From Tolypocladium sp. Sup5 PDA-1 (lineage: Eukaryota > Ascomycota > Sordariomycetes > Hypocreales > Ophiocordycipitaceae), in assembly GCA_000750105.3 (NCBI GenBank), contig JPHH03000028.1, forward strand, positions 186,001-250,000: a DNA stretch of 64,000 nucleotides, in the 5' to 3' direction. Below the pieces are notes generated by a model. It did no database searches, was not told the origin of the DNA, and worked only from the letters and a program-made list of their open reading frames with translations. Shown in pieces: positions 11,429-23,981 of this stretch. Every line of letters starts with the position of its first letter. Position 1 is the stretch's first letter. Made by a program: the position numbers and the translations under genes.

Positions 11429-12394
11429 GTCGACGGGAAGCATGTTGAGGCACAAGCGTACATGGAGGGGCCTGATTGTCAAAACTGAAGTCTAAAGACT
11501 GATCCGTTTAATTTGCTCTGTGTTTGTTGAGTGACGAGTGCGGCAAGTGAGCTTGCAACCGCGACTAACACGCCTGGGACAACGACGTTACGGTCCACGT
11601 AACTGGTTGGTCCGACGGCGGAATGGAAAGTGTGACATTAGTCAAGACTTCAAGGACATGGAGTAAGGGACTTGGGATGATGTCCATGTTGTTCTAGAGG
11701 ATGAGAACTCTTTGCATGATTGACTGAACCCTCACTCCAGCTCATTGCGTCCATTATCCATATTCCTTCACAACTACCCACGCCGTTGACCTACCCATGT
11801 CAGCATCGCGCCTCAAAGCCATCCAGGCTGCTTTGAGTGGCGCGTTACACCAGTCCCGGCGACCCACCAGCTGACACCGGTGAAGTCGTACAACATAAAC
11901 TAAGCGCCGAGTCCCCTTATTTGGCAAAAGGCCGAGTTCAGCTTGCAGCCTCACCTCTGCCCCAGCCCATATCCCGCTATTTACGGAAAGGGGCGACGCC
12001 ATCGGGCTTGCATACATGCAGTTTTCGATCAGGCTGCCAATACGCCAGACGATGGCTTGACGCCAAGTTGAAGCCAAGGCGGTTCGTTTACTTCATCGCG
12101 ATTCGCGCTTCCGCACTCTCAGTCTCCGCGACGCCCCAAGACACAGAGTCCGCATGAGTTGAACGCACAGCCGTTCACTAAACTTGTTAATTTAGGTCTA
12201 TCACGGTTCACTCGACAAGGTTCGACCGACGCAGCTGGGTACAGCTCAGTATAGTCCACGGCCATCGGTCGCCGTTCCAGCTGTTCCAGCGTGTTTTTTA
12301 GATACACCAACCTAACCTCTCAACACCGCCCACAACCCTCTAAACGCCCCGTCCCATAGGCAGATACCAACTTGTTCACCCGCCAGCTCCCCAG
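11429..12394. other. Intergenic region
   Basis: Lies between the 3' ends of the hydrolase and of Spt8. No gene, RNA or repeat is seen; short frames at 11754-12157 are unsupported. Confidence 0.55.
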
Positions 12395-14533
12395 CTAATT
12401 CACCACGTTAATCTCATACCCAATCAGCGACTCCGTGCTCGTCCCGTCCCAGCCCCTCGTCCCCGCCGCGCTCAGCATGAACCGACTCGTCGGGTCAATG
12501 TACAGCCCCGAGATGACGCCCGCGCGCGGCGGGCCCGGGATGATGAGGAACGGCACCGTCGAGTGCTTGAACGAGCGCGTGTCGCGCAGGTCGTACAGCC
12601 GCATGATGTCGTGCGAGGCGCTACAAAGTCAGTCAGACGAGATACACAACAGGCGATGTAGACAGCCAAGAGCAAGCAACGAAGGGAAAGAAACTCACCA
12701 CACCAGATGCCGCCCATTCACCATGGGCTTCACCGCGCTCACCGCGCCGCTCCCCGCCGGAAACTTGAGCACCCTCTCGGGCTCCCACCCGCGCTTCGCC
12801 CGGCGCACGTCAAACTCCTCGACCGTGCCGTTGCGCCGCCCCGCGAAGATGCGGTTCCCGTCCGGACTCCAGCACGCGCTCATGCACCACGGCGGCACGC
12901 CCGCGCGGGTGCCGATCCGCGCCACCGCGTTGGGCGCCCGGCGGTCCCAGATGCGGATCGCGCCGTCAATGGCCGACGAGAGGAACGTCGTGGCCGACGT
13001 CTGCGAGGGGTCCCACTGCTGGCTGGGTGCTGGGTTGGACATGAGCAGCAGCGGTGACTGGGACTTGGACTGGGAGCGCTTGAGGAGGTCCTTCTCTTCA
13101 GAGAGTCGTTGCTGTGGTTGGCTGTGGTCCTCCTGAGTATGCTCAGAGAGCGGTAGCGTCGTGGTCGACGCCGCCTCTTCAGTCGTGGGTAGACGTTCGG
13201 GCTCGCTTCCCCCCTGAGCCTGGCTCGTCGTATCAACATCCATGGCGTTCTGTGGAGGTTGCGTATGCGTCTGTGTCTGAGCCTGCGTCGACGGAGCATG
13301 CTCTTCCTCGGCATCCCTGCCGATCCCCATGCCCGCCATGGCCATGTCGGCCGAGTGGTCCATACCCCCCTCATGCCCGCCCATCATCTCCATGCCGGTG
13401 CCGAACCCGTCGTCATCGTGCCCAAACGGCTGCTCTCCCGCCGTCTCTCCAAAGAGGCTGCCGGCGTCGCTACCACCAAATAAGCTCTCGTGGGCAGGCG
13501 AAGCCTGGGCCTCTCGCGCTGTCGCCGAAGCACCCCTATCAAAGCCCGTGGCGTTGCCACCATTGACGTCAACGTGTGAGACACCATTGAGAAGCGGCGC
13601 CCCGTTGTTCGTAGCCATGGTGCTGGACGCGAGCGGCTCATCCGCCTCCGCCGGGACCGGGACCCCACTGGCCGGCCGCAGCTCAATGGAGGATATCTGA
13701 CCCGCGTTGCCGTCGAAGCTCCTCTTGGTCTGTCCCGTGTTCAGGTCCCAGTCAAAGATATTCTTGTCCCAGCCGCCGCTCAGCACGCTCTTCTCGTCCG
13801 GCGCGAGGGTCAAGACGCTGACGGCGTTGGTGTGCTGCTGCAGACAGCAAATCTTCTTGCCCTCGTCGTGGCGCACGCTCTGCAGGTTAATGCCGCCCGA
13901 CTCCAGCCCAGACAGGAGCCAAAGAGCGTCTGAGTGCACAGCGAGGGAGTACACAGGCGACAGCACGTGATCCTGGTCGCCGCGGCCGGGGGGGGACGGC
14001 TCTTCGTTCTCCCAGTACGACATGAGGATGGCAGCCTTGGTCACACTGTCGACAAACGGGTGCTTCTGCGCAACCGTCAGGGCCAGCTTGCCGTTGATGG
14101 TGCCGGGCCCGTCGTACTTGCGAATGTACCCGTCGGAGCCTCCCGTTATCCAGTACCGCAAGTCGGGCGTGATGGCCATGGCGTTGATGCTCGTCGACTG
14201 CGGCGCCGCCATGGTGGGAACGATGTCGTAGAGCTTTGCGCTGATGGCCTCGGGTCGAACCGTCGGCCGCCACGGAACCGACAAAGGCGCAGGCGTGGCA
14301 GACTTGCTAGACTTTATCCTCGATGGCTCGTCGGCATTGGCATTCTGTGTGTCGTCGCCGCCGTCCTCTCCGTCGCCTTCGTTATCGCCCTCTTCCTCCT
14401 CATCCTCGTCGTTGTTCTCCTCCTCGGGCTCGTTGTCGTTGGTTGCGTCTTCCGCATCCTCCATGACCTCATCCTGCTCGTTCTCGCGCTCGGATTCCGC
14501 CGAGCTGGCCGAAAAACGGTCCTCCTCATCCAT
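12395..14533 (-). CDS. spt8: SAGA complex WD40 subunit Spt8
   Basis: Two exons, 14533-12699 and 12620-12395. The 78-nt intron starts GTGAGT and ends TTTGTAG, and joining them restores HLVCASHDIMRLYDLRD. The product is 686 residues. The N-terminus is strongly acidic (residues about 10-65, Glu/Asp-rich). WD40 repeats follow, with motifs such as ITGGSDGYIRKYD and LSGGWDKNIFDWD, then a long Gln/Thr/Gly-rich insertion around residues 290-450, then repeats containing SSAIDGAIRIWDRR and the C-terminal repeat in exon 2. This order (acidic head, split propeller) matches fungal Spt8, which binds TBP within SAGA in the nucleus. The insert makes it longer than the yeast protein of about 600 residues. Confidence 0.92.
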
Positions 14534-15512
14534 CGTGCCTCCCGCCGTTCAGCTCCCCGCTCCGAAGTTGAGATGGGAATTGCCGGTTCGATTGGTCGCC
14601 GATGCGTATGGATGTCCAAGCGTGTCCAAGATGGCGCCCTGCGCGCAACGCTCGTCGCTCGATCGCGGGGACTGGGGTCTGGACGTGTGCGGTCGTCCTC
14701 GGAGGCACGGGTCCGAGTCGCAACGAAACGGCGAGGCAATGCGAAGCGTCTGGAACTGAAGTGCAGCTGTAAGATCCTGCAGCTGGTAGATGTGGCTGAC
14801 TTCGAGGGGCGCTGCCAATTGGCGACGTGGTCGTCGTCGTTATCGTATCGTCGTTGGAAAGTTGAAGCCGTCGCAGGCGTCTGTGTCGCGATCGGGATGC
14901 GGTTGCGCGAGCTGCAAAGGCGAGTGGAGGAGGTACTCGATACTTGTCAAACCACGGCGAAAACCACGGCTCCAATGTACCTGTACCGATACCAACTCTC
15001 CACACAGGCGCTGTCGACCTGCCCCACTGACGACAACAGTTAATCAACGCTCTCTCATCCTCCCCTTCCGACACTCAAGCATCAAGAAGACGGGAATCTT
15101 CACAACAAATAAATGAGATTGGTTCCGACGACAACACTCGGAAACGCATTGTTTTCTTCCTGTACTGGACTGGCCGGGCAAGTCTCCCCATATTCCATCG
15201 CTGCCCTCGCGTTCCGCAATCATGTCGTCCCAGCCCGTCGTGCCTCAAACATGTGTACACCCACCACATCCTCAGCTCGCTTCGTGCCTCGCTCCCTTCC
15301 TCTCCTCTCCTCTCCTCTCCTCTCCTCTCTCTACTCCCCTCTCCTCTCCTCTCCTCTGATCTGCTCTCCCTGACCTGTGCTCCCATTATTCTGCGCTCCC
15401 CTGATCTGCTCTGCCTTGATCTGCCCTCCCTGCTGCCCCTACTCTCCCTCCTCTCCTCCACTCGCCCACTGTGCTCCTCTCTCCACCGGCGCGGCTCTAG
15501 AAACCAGACGCA
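14534..15512. other. Spt8 upstream region
   Basis: Promoter and 5' leader of Spt8 on the left, and the 3' flank of the helicase on the right. It includes the TCTCC microsatellite annotated separately. No gene is seen. Confidence 0.55.
15297..15357. repeat. TCTCC pentanucleotide microsatellite
   Basis: Near-perfect CCTCT/TCTCC units run for about 60 bp with a short CTCTACTCC interruption, then decay into further CT-rich sequence to about 15480. It lies 3' of the helicase gene. Confidence 0.8.
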
Positions 15513-18500
15513 CTAAAAGAAGACATCGTCAGACTTCTCCGTGGACTCAGTCTTTCGGACCCCATCCTCGTCCACCGTCGTCTTGTGAAAAGTCTCCACG
15601 ATTCTTAAGAGATTCGGGTCAGACGAGCGTTCAGCTTTTTGCTGACGGATAGCTTCGTCCCCTCGCAACACACTCTCCAGGTCCCATTTACCAGCAAGGC
15701 CCTTCGGAGATGGCATCTTTGCTTTTACAGGCGTGAGTGAGATGAGCAGCTCCTCGCCCAAGTCCGAAATAGAGGCGTCGCTTTCATTGAGCACATCCAT
15801 GGCCCCATTGCACTTTGCGAAGAAGTGGTGCGCGCCCTGCTCCAGCCAGTCGTCGCTGGTCTGGTACCGAGTGCGTCCGCTTCTGGATGCTGCCGGGTCG
15901 GTATTACCCGTCGAGTTGCGAGTACGCAAGCTGACCGTGAGGTTTCTTTCCGGTATGCGGGTAGTCGCCGCGCTCACCACCTGAGCGTTCACAATCTGTG
16001 CAGTCTGCTTGCCCTTGCCCTTGGCCTGGTTGCCTCCACAGCCCTGAGAGCATCGGCACGCGTGGCCGCAGAAGGCGCCGCACTTGTGACCGCATGCCAG
16101 GGTCTTGGGACACTTGCTGCTGCAAATAACATGGCCGTGCTCTCGAGGGTGACAGGCAGCCGTGCACGGGTGGCCGTTGGGGCACTTCTCGTTGCATTTG
16201 GAGCGACATCCACCTCCGGAGACACGATGCCAGTCCTCGGGGTGAGAGATGTTGGTTGTGTTGCCGTGGGTCGCGCAGGTGATGGGGAGCGTGCTGCCAG
16301 TTCGTTTGCCAAACGCCTTGAAGACCTTTTCCCAGGTCTGTCTGCTTCTGCTGTTGCCCTGAAGCACATTCTGAGCGTTGCCAAAGATGTAAAACCCGCA
16401 TCTGGCGCGACTTGTCGCCACGACCGCTCGGTTCTCGTCTGCGAGAAAGCCAGGCATGGCTCTGCCCCGGCCATCGGGCCCGCGGACCAAAGAAAGCAGG
16501 ATAATGTCATTTTCCTCACCCTGGAAGCCGTCAATCGTCCTGACGGACCACCCGCCGATGGGGTCACGGGCGGCAAGGTATCCGTTCCGCTGGAGCTTTT
16601 CCTTGATCAAGTTGACCTGCGCGGTGTAGTACGCAAGGATGGTGATTCGAGCCGGGCGCACGTCGTTCTGCACCAAGTACTTGGCAAACCCGACAATCAT
16701 GTCCGCCTCTTGCCAGTTCGAGTACGAGAAGCCGTTACTGTGGTTCTGGGCCCACTGGTGCTGAAACCACCAAAGGTTGCGGCCACCCATGCCAGGCACT
16801 GGAGGCCGGCTCATTGTGACGGTGGCATGGTCTTCGAGATTTGGATAGAACACCTGAACAACCTCGCGGAGCGATGGAATCATCCGTCGCTGTACCCTCA
16901 ACGCGCAGTACGGTACCTTGATATTGACAAGCCTCTCGAACAGGGAGATGTTGAGGCGGTGCGGATTGAGGCAGAGCTCGCGCATATCGACATGAGGAAC
17001 CAGCTGTTGATGATCGCCAACTAGGACAAGTTGTTCAAGAGAGGGATAAAGCGCTGCCACCAAGTTTGCCTCGCGCGCCTCCGCCGCTTCTTCGATCAAC
17101 AGTATCCGCGGCTTCAGGGCAGCGAGCATGCCCCGGTATTTGACAAGCCCGGTGGTCGTACAGCCCAGAATTTGAATGCCCCCGTCGTGGATGACTTTGA
17201 TGTTGTTCTCGAACCGCGCCATCTTGAGCTTATCGCAATTTGCATTGTGCTGGCGTAAAAGCCCCCGCACCTCGGTCGTGGCCGCATTGAACACTTGCAT
17301 ATACAGATAGCAGTACACCGCGCCTCTGTCGGCAGGCGTGATCTGGTACAAGTCTTCGTTGCAAGCCAGCAAGTGCTTGGCTCTGTGCAGCCAATAGTCA
17401 CCGTCACCCTGGAATGCTTTGAGCATGCAGGCAGGCCGGGAAATCTCAATCGGCGCAAAGTCGCGATCCTGGTCGGGTTTGAGTTGATCAACGGCAGAGT
17501 CCTTGCCGCTGGTCCTTCGGCGACCGTGATCGAGGTATCCATCGAGCCAGATGTGCAAGGCACCCTTCGCCGCGTCGACTTCGTCAACTTCCCATTCATC
17601 GTCGACGAGAGACTGATATTGCTTGCTAGTAATGATGTCCATGTCGTACAAATGTTCTGCTTGCACAAATCCCTCTGGGAAGCCTTTGCAGAGCGCCTCC
17701 CGAAGATACCGAGACAGTGCCTTGTGCGTCGCTTCGGCCTTGCTGTTCGACTTACCGGCCTTGGACCGCTGCCGAAGACCGAACACGGTGTGTTCTTTGA
17801 GGCCATCGTGGCAGCCACCGCCCAGGCGAGTAATGGTACCGATGCCAAGCGTCAAACAGCGATCGAGCAGTTGGTCAACAGCATGATTTGTCTGGGCTGC
17901 GATGATGACAGGGGCAACCGGCTCGGACGGCTTGTCATTGCCCCATTTGTGCTGGTGGCAGAGCTGGAGAGTCTTGACGTAGCTCTCAATCGTGACGATA
18001 GACGTAAACGTCTTCCCAGTCCCTGGCGGGCCTTGGACAATGGCAAGTTCTTGGGAGGTCGATTGCTTGAGCGCATCCAATTGTGACAAATCCAACTGCT
18101 TGGCGGTCGCGGGCATGACGGCGTTGTTGGAAAGTGTCTCCCGTACGTACTCAACAGGCTGGTGCTTCGTGAAGGGCTGGAACAGGTACTTGTCGAATCT
18201 GGATCTGTCATAGGAGTGTTAGACCCTGTTCAAGCGAGCAGATTGAGGTGCAAACTTACTTGAATGATGCGGCATGCTGCAAACCGACCATGGTGTGACG
18301 AAGAGGCTCAAAGTATCCGCCTTTGGGTTCCAGCATGACCAACTCAAGCGTCGGGTCAATGATCGCATCGCCCTCATTGGCCCAGAACAACTCGATCACC
18401 GGCGCAGAATCACTCTCGACGTTCTGGGCGATGGTCGCCACCATGCACTTGCTCCGGAAGCTATCAGACCGAGGCGACACGGCCACCAGGGTTCCTGGAG

Positions 18501-18990
18501 TGAGGCGGTCTGACTTGCCGGCAGGATTCTGCGAGGGTGCCGTCGAGAAGGAAATGCGACAAGCAGCTCCGATCTTGCGGAGCGAGTATCCTTGAACTCT
18601 TACCTAGTAGGCGCATCAGTAAGGGAAATATTACGTGGACAAGCGCACAACAAGGGCACAAACCTCGGTGTAGATGAAGGCATTCTCGCCCTCAACCATG
18701 GCAGGATCTTGCCGGTACTGCACAATGGCTCGCCTGAGCATCTCGGTCGCCTCGTATCGGTGGAGGCGGTACTGAAGCTCGAGGTACTCTTCCTTGGGCA
18801 CGAGGCTCGTCGCGTCGCCGGACTCTGGCAGAACAGGGGGCTGGCTCGCCATCAACTCGGCGGCCAGTGGCACCTCTGGGAAGAGCTGCCAGTCGTTGGG
18901 CTGCTCGCCCGAGCCCGAGACCGAACGGTGGTGAGAACAGTCATGGTGCACATGCTGTGCAATGATTTCTGCCGGAGTTCTCCACTCCAT
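15513..18990 (-). CDS. NF-X1-type zinc finger / SF1 helicase (ZNFX1-like)
   Basis: Exons 18990-18664, 18603-18260 and 18204-15513 give 1120 residues. Introns of 60 and 55 nt end CTACTAG and ATGACAG and keep the frame through YTE-VRVQGYSLRKIGAACR and AASFK-SRFDKY. Walker A GPPGTGKT is at about residues 282-289, motif II reads EEAAEA near 595, LVGDHQQL is near 620, and TIDGFQGEENDII and VVATSRAR are further on. Cys/His-rich NF-X1 finger repeats (CPNGHPCTAACHP, CGHKCGAFCGHAC) lie at about 885-950. Relatives act on RNA and in small-RNA or quelling pathways. From memory, fungal homologues have a long N-terminal part before MEWRTPAEII; here only 5' non-coding sequence is found, so the gene looks N-terminally short. 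A consensus donor (GTAAGT, minus strand, about 19271) suggests a 5' UTR intron. Confidence 0.85.
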
Positions 18991-20781
18991 GATCTGAGAA
19001 ACGTCAGAAAAGGGCCGGGCAAGGCAACTAAGGCGGCAGCAGGATAGCAGAAGGGAATGTGACAGAGTATCTATGACGGCAAGGGGAGGAAAGGCGAGGC
19101 GAGGCGAGGAAAGGGAAGAAGCACTGATTGCGGAAGCTCCAGGGTCAAGCTTTCCAAGTTCACACGAGGTACTGTTAGCAAACACGGATCGAAGACCCGC
19201 GTACAGGAGAAGTCCGTCCAGACCGCAGAGCCAAATGCCAGACGAAGAAACGAAGAAGAAGGGGAACTTACTGTAGCAGTCGCGTCAGAGAGGCCAAAAC
19301 AACGCACAAGAGGCCGGCGGGCAGGTCGGCGGGCCAGTTCCTGTTGAAATGTTGTTGAGGGGGAAAACAGGCTGCAGCCGGCAGGGTGAGATGGGTTGAA
19401 GTACCCTCCCCTGGGGGGCAACCAAGACCTTACCTGCCCGGGGCGTGCAAACCTGAGGCAGGGACTTCTGGGAGGCACCACGGCGACGGCAGCTGCGAGG
19501 TGCCCGTCAACGGCTGGCAGACAACCTTGAAGAGACGATAGAATGCTCAGACGGTAGCAAGTTCAGATGGTGCTTGTTCCGTAATACCTGAAAGGGGCTG
19601 GCTGGTCTTTCGATGAAGATGGAAGACGCGATGAACGCCCCAGGCAGAATATATTGAGGTTTGCACAAGGGCTGCAGTGCAGAAGACACCTCCGCAGCCT
19701 CGGGCTGGTCGTGACTCTTCCCATATGCCCCGAGGCGGTCAACAGTGGACGAGGAGGGACGTCAGGGCAACCGTCATGTGGGCGAGCCTACCACGGCACC
19801 ACAGCCCGCACACTCTTGCCTGGAAGACAATGGAAATCCATGGCAGGCTCACTGTGAATCACGTCATCGATCGCAGTGTCTGGCCATGTTACGGGAACGT
19901 GCAGCCACGGGCGACGACGGGGTTGAGTCGGGGGCGTTGGCTGTGCTGGACGCCGTCGCCGGGAGACCCCAAAGACGACCATTCAGCGGAGACGTAAGAG
20001 ACTCTTCCCTGCCGTAACTTCAGAGACTTTTTGGTGTTGAAGGCATCTCCAGGTTGAGGTTTGGCACCGCATACATGTGTGCCGTGGTGTCGTTGCAAGG
20101 GACTGGCCTTCGACAAGCTTCCGACCAACTCGCCTCATCCGAGGCCAAGACCGAAGCTAATGCAGGTCATACCAGCGCCATTATGAGTCTCTGCAACGCT
20201 ATATGGCTGTTGCCGCTAATTACAGTGTGTGACCGGAGCGTTTGTGTGGTGCCGCTCCATGCACAGCGGGAGACTTGCATGCAGCCGAAGACCACGATAC
20301 GATATCCACAACCAGCCAGCTGCAAGCCACTCCGGTATGCCGGTCCTCCCCGCAATCATGTCGACGATCTGCCTGCATCTTTGTCAGCTGCAAGGCATCG
20401 TAATTCGTATATCCATCTCCGACCCCAGTTCCACGTCCAGTTCTATGGACTGCCTGCCCCGAGAACCGCCAGTCGACCAGACTGCAACAGGCCGTCACAG
20501 TGACTCATCCCGCGCCTCGCTGTCACTCCAAGCTGCAGCTTAGAGAATGAGTCAAATTCGCCATTGCTGATTTCGCACCCAATACGGGAAGTACATTTTT
20601 GTTATTCTTTTCCATCTCCATCTGAGACGTGCAAGTACACGGCGTCGGGGCGGACGTTGCCAAAGCATTTAAGTTGCGGGGCTACCCGCCCTCCGTCAGC
20701 CGTCAACCGTTTACCTCCCAACCACCAAGCCTACAAGGCAAACGACGCAGAGCAATCCGCCTTTCCTCGAAGTGATTGAAG
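18991..20781. other. Divergent intergenic region, 1.8 kb
   Basis: Promoters of the helicase (left) and of the APH-like kinase (right). Frames such as 20054-20503 have no family or splice support. A canonical GTAAGTTCC donor on the minus strand near 19271 probably belongs to the helicase leader. Confidence 0.5.
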
Positions 20782-22056
20782 ATGGAGCTGGCAAACTACC
20801 CGGCCTACCTGGCCTCCATATACCCAGGCACAACATGGAGTGTTGAGCGCTTAACCGGCGGCATGGTCAACAGCACCCTGCGAGCGGTCAAGACCTCGGG
20901 CAGCGCCCCCTGCTCGAGCATCATCCTCAAGCATGCGCGGCCCTACGTCGAAGCAGGAGGCCCGGAATGGGCCTTTTCCACAGAGCGGCAGGTGGGATCA
21001 CTGGAGCGTCGCTCGAGGTACAACCATGTTGACTGGTGATGCGTTGGACAGGCAGTCGAAGCAGAGGTTCTGAGACTCTGGGATGAATCGGGAGCATTGT
21101 TCGAGCAGCGCAAGCTGTCGCCTCCATGGCATACGCCGCGTTTGATTCGCCACGACGAGGGCAAGGAATCGGCCTTGGGGCTTGCGGATTCGGATCAAGA
21201 TGCGTCCATACTGGTCCTCACAGACTTGGGCAACCTCCTCAACATTGTCGAATTCCTCAAGGCATGTGCCACCACGCCCGGCACCGCGACAGACGAGCAG
21301 ATTGGAGCAGTCGGTTCCACCGTCGGACAGGCCTTTGCAGTCGTCCACAGCCAGTCCACGCTCGACAAGATCCTGGCCCTCCCCAAGACAGCCGCCACGC
21401 TGACCCATTCCCTGGCGACCGACCTCGTCTGGAAAGCCGCCGTCGAGCCCGTCAAGGAGCGCCTTCAACCGTGTCACAACGCAGAGCAGCTCTACCGCCG
21501 CGTCGTCGAAGACTACAAGAGCCCAAGGTACCGCTACCGCCAGTGCCTCGCGCTCGGCGACTTTACGCCTGGGTCGATTCTGTTCAAGAAGCCCCCCGAT
21601 GTGTGCTGCGACCTGACGCCCATCTTGGTGGACTGGGAGTTTGCGCAGATCAACGAGGGCGGCGTCAACGGCGACATTGCGCAGTTCCTCGCGAGCATGC
21701 ACTGCGAGCTGATGGCAGCGGCCGACGACAAGCCGCTGCACGGCGCGTTGTGCCGGTTCACGACACGGTTCTGCTCAGGGTACCGCGACGCCGCTGGGCT
21801 GCGCTACCGGAAGCAGCCAGATGACGGGAACTTGCAGCTGCTGCGCTCAGCATTCATCCTGCACGGTCGCGAGATGATCAACCAGGCTCACGACGTTCAC
21901 CCTAAGAGCCTGCGCTTCAAAGACATGGTTGACATGGGGGCATGGTACGTTGAGAGGGCGGGAGATGATGTTGGTCAGTTCCTGGATGGAGCCAACTGGG
22001 AGAAGCTGAAGGGAGAAGACGGCATGATGATCCAGTCTCTGTTTGAGGCCGAATAA
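20782..22056 (+). CDS. APH/choline-kinase-like phosphotransferase family protein
   Basis: Exons 20782-20991 and 21052-22056 are joined across a 60-nt GTGGGA...ACAG intron, giving 404 residues. The frame open from 20776 begins at a TTG; the first ATG is 20782. The kinase-like fold is indicated by an N-lobe with SIILKHARPYVE, a Brenner-type motif LGDFTPGSIL with Asp240 (the usual His is replaced by Leu), and ILVDWEFAQ with Asp264 in place of DFG. This pattern fits the aminoglycoside phosphotransferase/methylthioribose-kinase superfamily, common in fungi and of unknown small-molecule substrate. The replaced His and the Asn-to-Ser change (GSIL) are shared, as far as I recall, by many fungal members, so activity is uncertain. 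Soluble, with no signal peptide. Confidence 0.8.
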
Positions 22057-22588
22057 GGTTACACGACCGATGTGATGATGAAGTGGCATTTCAGCGATGA
22101 CTTCCAGTTCAAGACACTGTTTCCCGGCCTTGAAGGAAAAGGCAGCCCAGCCTCAACTCAAAACAACATGATGATTCGGAAAGACCTTTGCTTTTTTTAT
22201 GTGTCGCGTTTTTGGCAGCGACGGCCCGCCGCTACCGGCTCGAGGAGGCTATCATTAGTGTCCGCTTAGACTTCACAATGCGGGCGACACCTGAAAAATG
22301 GTGGACGAGAAGGACCTTCGTATTGCATGCATCAGCTCGGCTGGGTTCAAATTCCTCCCCTGCTTTAGCCGCTGATGCGGCAGTGACGCATTGTGAGGCG
22401 GCCATGGGATGACTGGATGGCGTCGGTTGGGGCTGGGCTGCGCCGATTCGGGGTAGGGGAGCCGCGCCCCGTTTCCCCACGCATATATTATATACCTTCC
22501 ATACTCAAAGTGAATAGATCCGAGCAATCTTTACTTTCAAAATATTTGACCAAGCCGGAAGATCAAGTTCTCAGAAGTCATCAATCAA
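22057..22588. other. Intergenic region
   Basis: 3' flank of the kinase and the promoter of the next gene, with a TATATTATATA element at 22484-22494 about 95 bp before its ATG. Confidence 0.55.
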
Positions 22589-23981
22589 ATGGAATCGGCG
22601 CACCCAGAGCTTGAGGACTCGGATGTCTCTCCCAAGCCAGACGAAGAGCAACGGGAGGCCCTGAAGAGAACCCTCATCTTGCTAGAGAGGACCGACAATC
22701 TGCTTTTAGAAATGGTACGGGAGCAAGTTCATCATAGCAGCCAGCGCAAATCCGAAAACGGCGCATTGCCAGTCACAGAGTCTGACCTTCAGCTCATTGA
22801 GGTGGTGAGATCCATATATCGTTCAAACTTCCAATGGGACGAAATGAGGAGATATCTCGCAGGACTAGCTGACTTCGACGATCTCTGGAGCAAAACCAAT
22901 CGCGCGATTATCCGCCACTTAGTAGAGAATGTCGGGGAACACAAGGACGAATGGAAAATGTGGCTGGACCAAGTGCAGAGAACAGGCACTGAAACATGGC
23001 AGAAGGCATTTAACGCGAGCCAACTTCTCGGAGCAGACGTTATCAACGGTCTCCTGGGTAGGTTGCGGACCATCGACGGATTGCTGGATAGAGTTCATTT
23101 GAATGTCTACGGCGATGAAGGGCCAAGGGAGCATTTTGCCGATGAGTTGAGAGACTTACTGTAAGAGCCTGCTACCTTACGTCGGCGTTGATCTTGTGAT
23201 GAGAGTTGTCCAACGCAGCCCAGCTCTGCCGCTATAGAGATAAGCAGGAAGGGAATACCCCTTACTCTAGAGTCTTTGCATTGATTCAAAGGAATCATTC
23301 GTGCGAATCGCAACGCCGCTCAAAGCGGACTTGGTAAGTCGACAGGGGCGGACATAGGCTCGTCGACCACCGAGCTGTCCTTTCGCGGAACTTCCTCGAC
23401 AGCCGCAGGACGACAGTCAAATAGCCCTTGGGCTGGTTCGTTGGATGCTCCATCGGCCCAATTGCCAATCACCGCAACAAGGCGCTCTACTCTTGTGATG
23501 GGCCAAGACGGGAACTCAACAGCGGATAAGGTTCGTACTCCATGTCCGCGACTGTTGGCAGCACGAATACTGACCCAAGTATCAGTACGACCCAACAACT
23601 GTCGTAGTAGTAGTCACTATCATGGTCACGGCAGCTGGTCTTACTGCGAAGGGGTGGGACCAGTCGAACCATGCGCCAGGGACGAGGGATGATGCAGACT
23701 TTTGGTTCGTCCTTCAATCCAGCCTGATGCAGGTGGCTAGCATGGTGCCTATTGCATTCTCTTTCTCGGCTCTGTCCTCTGCCACTCTACAGCCTCGGGT
23801 GTGGAGCTGGGCTTTCCTGGGTAGTGGAATGTGCTTTGCGTTTTTGGCACCCGCTTTATACACGGTGCTTCCTACCGAGTATACCGCCGTTTTTGCATTC
23901 TGTGGCAGTGTTTTTCAGATGCTGATTGTGCTGGAAGCAATGTTCTTGGTCGGCAGGCGTGGTGTTAAGAGAGATGATTGA
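22589..23981 (+). CDS. Unknown protein, helical N-terminus and four TM segments (probable three-exon gene)
   Basis: A 191-codon frame (22589-23164) ends at a TAA that sits inside a GTAAGAG donor at 23161. Splicing to an acceptor ending at 23325 (or 23424) enters a frame that reads to 23530, and a 49-nt intron (23531-23579, ATACTGACCC branch) leads into 23580-23981. The model 22589-23160 / 23326-23530 / 23580-23981 gives 392 residues. The N-terminal half is helical and charged. The C-terminal 150 residues hold four hydrophobic spans (VVVVVTIMVTAAGL; SSLMQVASMVPIAFSFSAL; VWSWAFLGSGMCFAFLAPAL; VFAFCGSVFQMLIVLEAMFL). I do not recognise the family. Alternatively these are two genes: a 191-residue soluble protein and a membrane protein whose start is unclear. 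Confidence 0.5.

Noticed and set aside
13934..15043. 369-codon plus-strand frame
   Set aside because: Antisense to the acidic N-terminus of Spt8 and its leader; the Leu/Val/Arg runs are the complement of GAG/GAC repeats.
15825..17024. 399-codon plus-strand frame
   Set aside because: Antisense to the NF-X1 helicase exon, with no start context or motif.
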